The translations under genes and the position numbers were made by a program. From contig CAZAEQ010000012.1 of NCBI GenBank assembly GCA_964484185.1, forward strand, positions 1 to 64,000: DNA of 64,000 nt, given 5' to 3'. The notes under the pieces were generated by a model, which was not told the DNA's origin, searched no databases, and saw only the letters and a list, made by a program, of their open reading frames with translations. Positions 60,702 through 64,000 of the stretch are shown one piece after another. Source of the stretch: F1-120-MAGs238 sp964484185. Its GTDB lineage: Bacteria > Planctomycetota > Phycisphaerae > Phycisphaerales > UBA1924. The stretch's first letter is position 1, and every line of letters begins with the position of its first letter.

Positions 60702-60922
60702 TCGCCACCATTCCTTACAATTCCACCCACCAATAAACCTCAGAAGCGACGCTTCGAGGGGACGTAGTTGTAACCCGACTACTTGCTCACGTCAAACACC
60801 CTGTCAACGACCAAACCTGAATTTTGGCCGATAACACGTTTCACGATCGGTTCTGAATTTATATACAGCGGTTCGCGCGGCGCGGCTGCAACGGTGTTTG
60901 AAAATCTCCGATAATCAAGCCA
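60702..60922. other. Intergenic region with sigma28-like -10 elements
   Basis: About 220 bases upstream of the YjfB-family gene. GCCGATAA at 60827-60834 equals the -10 octamer of flagellar sigma28 promoters, and TCCGATAA occurs again at 60907-60914. Neither has a good TAAA-type -35 element at the expected distance. Confidence 0.45.
60827..60834 (+). promoter_or_regulatory. Sigma28-type -10 motif GCCGATAA
   Basis: An exact match to the -10 octamer recognised by flagellar sigma factors, 88 bp before the YjfB-family ATG. The -35 side is poor, so it is a candidate only. Confidence 0.4.
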
Positions 60923-61117
60923 ATGGATTCCATAACCACAGATGTGATGGCTGCTCAGAATGATTCTATGCGTTTTTCCATTTCCATGAAAGTACTGGCA
61001 AAAGCGAAGTCTGTTCAGGAACAGCAAGGCGAAAGTGTCGTGAAGATGATCGAGGCCGCCGCGGACATTGGAAAATCAGTTCGAACTTCCACAGGCGGCG
61101 TTGACACGTACGGTTGA
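60923..61117 (+). CDS. YjfB-family putative motility protein
   Basis: The 64-residue product MDSITTDVMAAQNDSM... has the YjfB layout: a Met/Ser-rich N-terminus, then SISMKVLAKAKSVQEQQGESVVKMIEAA, matching the V-L-K-K-A-x6-Q-x2-A/S-L-V-K-M core of the small YjfB family, whose Bacillus member belongs to the motility regulon. There is no signal peptide. The ATG lacks a Shine-Dalgarno; GATAAT lies 7 nt upstream. It is the only motility-related gene in the window. Confidence 0.82.
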   Translation: MDSITTDVMAAQNDSMRFSISMKVLAKAKSVQEQQGESVVKMIEAAADIGKSVRTSTGGVDTYG

Positions 61118-61291
61118 GCGACCTTGTTAGGCCGACGTTCAACTTAGATCTAATTTACTCGTCCGGGAACCGTACAGGTTTAGCGACCGAATATGGTTCG
61201 GAGCGTTCGTGTAAAGATTCATCTTGCAATCGTCGCGTTTATTGTCACAATCTAAACCTGTCGCCTTTCCGGAAAGTCTGAGAGAACCAAA

Positions 61292-63127
61292 ATGAAGAAA
61301 TTCGCTTTATTGCTGCTGAGCGGCGTCGCTGCTGCCTCGGCTTGTGCTGGCCCCATTGAAATTGCGCCCGAGGCCAATATCTCGGAATCTACGCCATTTG
61401 CGGGCCGCTGGTTCCGCACGCAGTTGGAATCGCAGAATGACACTCGCCAAATCATGCCGCCGTGGGAGATGTTTGCGTATTCAAGCGGGTTTGAATTTCC
61501 GCAGGGCCCAGTGAATGCGTGTTACGCAAAGGACACTCCGCTATCTGTGATTGAAGCAACAGAGGCTGCGCTTGGTCGCGCATTCGGTCCGGCCTTTCAA
61601 AACGGAGGCAGCTGGAACGGCACGGCAGTGAACACGGTTGCGACGATTCGCTGGTCTTTTGTACCAGACGGCTTGAGCATTCCGTCTGGCGTTGGCGAAC
61701 CCACGGCAAACAGCATTTTGTTCAGCCGCATGAACACACTTGTTCCTGTCACGGCCACCTGGATTGCAAAGTTCCAGCAGTGCTTTGACCGTTGGGGCGC
61801 GATGACCGGCATTACTTATGTCCGCGTCACCAGCGGCGGAAACAACTGGGACGATGGCGCGGTTTGGGGCGCGGGTGGCGCTGACGGGCTGCGCGGCGAT
61901 GTTCGAATCTCCATGAAGAACATCGACAACGGCAACGGCATCCTTGCATACAACTCCTTTCCGCCCGGCGGCGACATGGTGATCGACTCGAGCGAAAACT
62001 GGGGCTCAACCAGCAACGACTACCGATTCCTGCGAAATACTGTTCTGCACGAACACGGACACGGCATTGGTCTCAACCACGTCTGCCCGACCAACAACAG
62101 CAAGTTAATGGAACCATTCCTCAACACGAATTTTGATGGTCCGCAGCAGGACGACTGCCGCGGCGGCCAGTACATCTACGGCGATGCTCACGAGCCGAAC
62201 GGAACGATTGCAACCGCGGCATTGGCCGGGGCGCTTTCCGTGGGCGGCAATCTCATTCCGAGCAATCTGTCGGGAAACATTGTTGCAAATACATCTTCGA
62301 CCAGTAACGCCAACGGTTTTGATACCGACTACTTCCGCTTCACAACGACTCAGAACATGCTCGCAACAGTCACAGTTCTACCGATTGGTACAGCGTATCT
62401 GGATGGCGCACAAAACGGTGACGGCTCATGTAGCGCTGGCACGAGTATCAACGCTCTCGCAATGTCGAATCTTACCGCCGCGTTGTATGCAAGCAACGGA
62501 ACTACCCAGCTGGGCACATCTAACACCGCCCCCGCCGGAGTAAGCGAAGTTCTGGCCAACGTCCTGATTTCCCCACCCGGAACGTTCTACGCACGAGTCA
62601 CCGCCAGCAGCGTCACCGCCGGCGAAAATCAGCTCTATCGCCTCACGATCAATGGAACTTCGGCTGTTACACTTTCTGCAACTGATCTGACCTTCCCCGA
62701 CAAGGTGCGTCTGAACTGGACCACCATTCCCGGCGTGGCTGGATATCGCATTCTCCGCGGCACAACAACCTTGCTCGCAAATGCAACCCCGATCGGAACC
62801 ACAGGGTTTGCCGGTGTCCTTGCAACAACCTTTGACGATACAACGGCTGTTCCTGGAACGCAGTACTACTACTGGGTTGATGCAGGATTCCTCATCAGCG
62901 GCACCACATACCGCTACTCAGAAGTCGGCGCGGCTGAACCTGGCTCGCGCTTTGGCAACCCCTGCCTGCCCGACTTCAATGACGATGGCGTCCTTGACTT
63001 CTTTGATTACCTCGACTTCGTTGATGCTTTCTCAGCGAACAGTCCTTCAGCCGATTTCAACGGCGACACCGCCATCGACTTCTTTGACTACCTCGACTTC
63101 GTCGATGCCTACAGCAGCGGCTGCTGA
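61292..63127 (+). CDS. Secreted metzincin-type protease with dockerin
   Basis: The 611-residue protein has a signal peptide (MKKFALLLLSGVAAASACAG) and a metzincin zinc site HEHGHGIGLNH: His253, catalytic Glu254, His257 and His263. The surrounding NTVATIRWSF and NSKLMEP (Met-turn) fit a matrixin-like fold. A beta-sandwich region at about 300-450 and a fibronectin type III-like segment near 460-545 follow, then a GC-type dockerin (CLPDFNDDGVLDFFDYLDF ... YSSGC). It is an extracellular endopeptidase. A strong terminator closes the gene at 63150. Confidence 0.92.
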   Translation: MKKFALLLLSGVAAASACAGPIEIAPEANISESTPFAGRWFRTQLESQNDTRQIMPPWEMFAYSSGFEFPQGPVNACYAKDTPLSVIEATEAALGRAFGPAFQNGGSWNGTAVNTVATIRWSFVPDGLSIPSGVGEPTANSILFSRMNTLVPVTATWIAKFQQCFDRWGAMTGITYVRVTSGGNNWDDGAVWGAGGADGLRGDVRISMKNIDNGNGILAYNSFPPGGDMVIDSSENWGSTSNDYRFLRNTVLHEHGHGIGLNHVCPTNNSKLMEPFLNTNFDGPQQDDCRGGQYIYGDAHEPNGTIATAALAGALSVGGNLIPSNLSGNIVANTSSTSNANGFDTDYFRFTTTQNMLATVTVLPIGTAYLDGAQNGDGSCSAGTSINALAMSNLTAALYASNGTTQLGTSNTAPAGVSEVLANVLISPPGTFYARVTASSVTAGENQLYRLTINGTSAVTLSATDLTFPDKVRLNWTTIPGVAGYRILRGTTTLLANATPIGTTGFAGVLATTFDDTTAVPGTQYYYWVDAGFLISGTTYRYSEVGAAEPGSRFGNPCLPDFNDDGVLDFFDYLDFVDAFSANSPSADFNGDTAIDFFDYLDFVDAYSSGC

Positions 63128-63149
63128 ATCTCATTGTTGATTTAGAACA

Positions 63150-63186
63150 CAGACGCCCACCGGATCCGGTGGGCGTCTGATTTTTT
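63150..63186 (+). terminator. Rho-independent terminator (bidirectional)
   Basis: A perfect 30-base palindrome at 63150-63179 (arms CAGACGCCCACC... and ...GGTGGGCGTCTG) is followed by A and six T. It separates the metzincin gene from convergent tmk. Confidence 0.9.
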
Positions 63187-63826
63187 ACAGACGTGGAGAA
63201 AGGCCCGCGAGCAATTGCAGCCACACTTCGTCTGGGCCGCACGATGCGTCGATTTTCATGTATCGATCCGGTCTCTGCTGGCACAGATCAAGATACCCAT
63301 TGCGAACGCGCGAGTGAAAGCTCTTTCCTTTGGCTTCCATGCGATCGAGCAGTGGATTGAGCCGTTTGGCGGCGGTGTCTTCGTCGACATCAAACACTAT
63401 GTTGAGATCGGGCTCAAGCCCGCCCGTGGCAACCATTGCCACCGCCGCGATCTCGGTCATAGGTAATCCGCCCGCGGTGCCCTGATACGCCAGCGTGCTG
63501 GCAATGAACCTGTCAGCGAGTACAAGATGACCTTGTTCAAGCGCGGGGCGAATTCGTTGCTCGACAAGCTGCGCCCGGCTGGCCATATACAGCAGCATTT
63601 CGCAACGAACGCTCATCTCGCCAAACTGGCGATTCAGCAGAATGCCGCGCACCTGTTCGCCAATCGCTGTGCCGCCCGGTTCCCGGACTTCGCACACTTC
63701 CAGCCCGTTTCCGCGGCACAACTCCAGAAATCGCCGGTACTGCGTGGTCTTCCCAGACCCGTCAGGCCCTTCAAATGCGAGGAACTTTCCCTGCAAACGT
63801 TCGAATTGAATGGCGTCCGTGCTCAC
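63185..63826 (-). CDS. tmk: Thymidylate kinase
   Basis: The 213-residue product begins at GTG 63826, with FLAFEGPDGSGKTTQYRRF (P-loop), REPGGTAIGEQVR, the ADRFIASTLAYQG motif and FDVDEDTAAKRL, as in bacterial Tmk. It phosphorylates dTMP to dTDP for DNA synthesis. TACACT lies 6 nt before the GTG and there is no Shine-Dalgarno, suggesting leaderless expression. An open frame continues upstream to 63997 but has no start signal. Confidence 0.95.
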   Translation of the reverse strand: MSTDAIQFERLQGKFLAFEGPDGSGKTTQYRRFLELCRGNGLEVCEVREPGGTAIGEQVRGILLNRQFGEMSVRCEMLLYMASRAQLVEQRIRPALEQGHLVLADRFIASTLAYQGTAGGLPMTEIAAVAMVATGGLEPDLNIVFDVDEDTAAKRLNPLLDRMEAKGKSFHSRVRNGYLDLCQQRPDRYMKIDASCGPDEVWLQLLAGLSPRL

Positions 63827-63832
63827 TATCCC

Positions 63833-63838
63833 AGTGTA
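63833..63838 (-). promoter_or_regulatory. Leaderless-type -10 element of tmk
   Basis: TACACT on the minus strand is separated by GGGATA from the GTG start at 63826, the same geometry as at 34908 and 57342. Confidence 0.5.
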
Positions 63839-63946
63839 GCAATTCTGGGAACCGCTGGGTTTGGAACCGATCGGCTGCCTGCGGAGTATGCCCTTGCGTG
63901 GCGTGGTACACTCATGTGGCTCTGGGTCAATCTGCGGAGACTTGAA

Positions 63947-64000
63947 AATGCCGGTTGAAAGAGAAGAAGATGTTGGTCGCCTGGAAGACGTGCGCATCCT
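63947..64000 (+). CDS. Start of an unidentified gene (cut by window edge)
   Basis: Eighteen codons from ATG 63947 remain open to the window end: MPVEREEDVGRLEDVRI. GGAG 8 nt upstream supports the start. Too little is present to name a product. Confidence 0.6.

Overview
The window reads as chromosomal DNA of a free-living planctomycete, most likely class Phycisphaerae. The evidence is a moderately high GC content, seven secreted proteins that end in the Phycisphaerae-typical 'GC-type' dockerin (two DFN-x-D...DFFDYLDFV calcium loops and a terminal Gly-Cys), a PEP-CTERM-like secreted protein, a Ser/Thr kinase fused to kinesin-light-chain-type TPRs, DUF1080 proteins, and a very large CheB-CheR-PAS histidine kinase. 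No phage, IS element, CRISPR array, rRNA or tRNA gene could be recognised.

Layout. 1-6.3 kb: the 5' part of a MoxR ATPase gene, a Ser/Thr kinase-TPR protein and an AbgT-family transporter. 6.4-15.7 kb: the CheB/CheR/histidine kinase giant, glycine C-acetyltransferase (kbl) and a GH35-like protein whose catalytic glutamates look replaced. 15.9-29.7 kb: a TolC-like lipoprotein that seems to start at AUA, an MBL hydrolase, a DUF1801 protein, a membrane hybrid kinase, a zinc alcohol dehydrogenase, phosphofructokinase, three small membrane proteins, a Rho factor with a shortened N-terminus and altered RNA-binding motif, PTS enzyme I, a REP-like palindrome region and a repeat-rich coiled-coil protein. 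29.8-40.4 kb: a secretome island with two metalloprotease/propeller/PKD-type proteins carrying dockerins, a secreted metalloprotease without one, a lipoprotein prolyl oligopeptidase, and a tandem pair of Cys-rich dockerin paralogues. 40.5-49.2 kb: guanylate kinase, a four-gene MacA-MacB-TolC-type export operon, a PEP-CTERM-like protein, another dockerin protein and a zinc-ribbon membrane protein. 49.5-57.3 kb: a membrane coiled-coil protein with a BRCT-like end, a lipid A acyltransferase-family gene whose start is preceded by a 10-bp tandem repeat containing an assembly gap, a vWA protein, an M42-type peptidase/DUF1080 pair and a HAF-repeat dockerin protein. 57.4-64 kb: guaB, an aminotransferase, a small lipoprotein, a YjfB-family motility protein, a metzincin dockerin protease, tmk and the first codons of a further gene.

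Themes. Housekeeping metabolism (pfkA, ptsP, gmk, guaB, tmk, kbl) is interleaved with an outer-surface/secreted programme (dockerin proteins, proteases, efflux tripartite systems). Several genes without a Shine-Dalgarno sequence have a -10-like hexamer 5-7 nt before the start codon, suggesting leaderless mRNAs, while some secreted-protein genes have -35/-10 promoters, 80-90 nt leaders and strong ribosome binding sites. The observations most worth following are the repeat/gap at the acyltransferase start, the cohesin-less dockerin family, the BRCT-like membrane protein, the degenerate GH35 and Rho proteins, and the leaderless promoter pattern.
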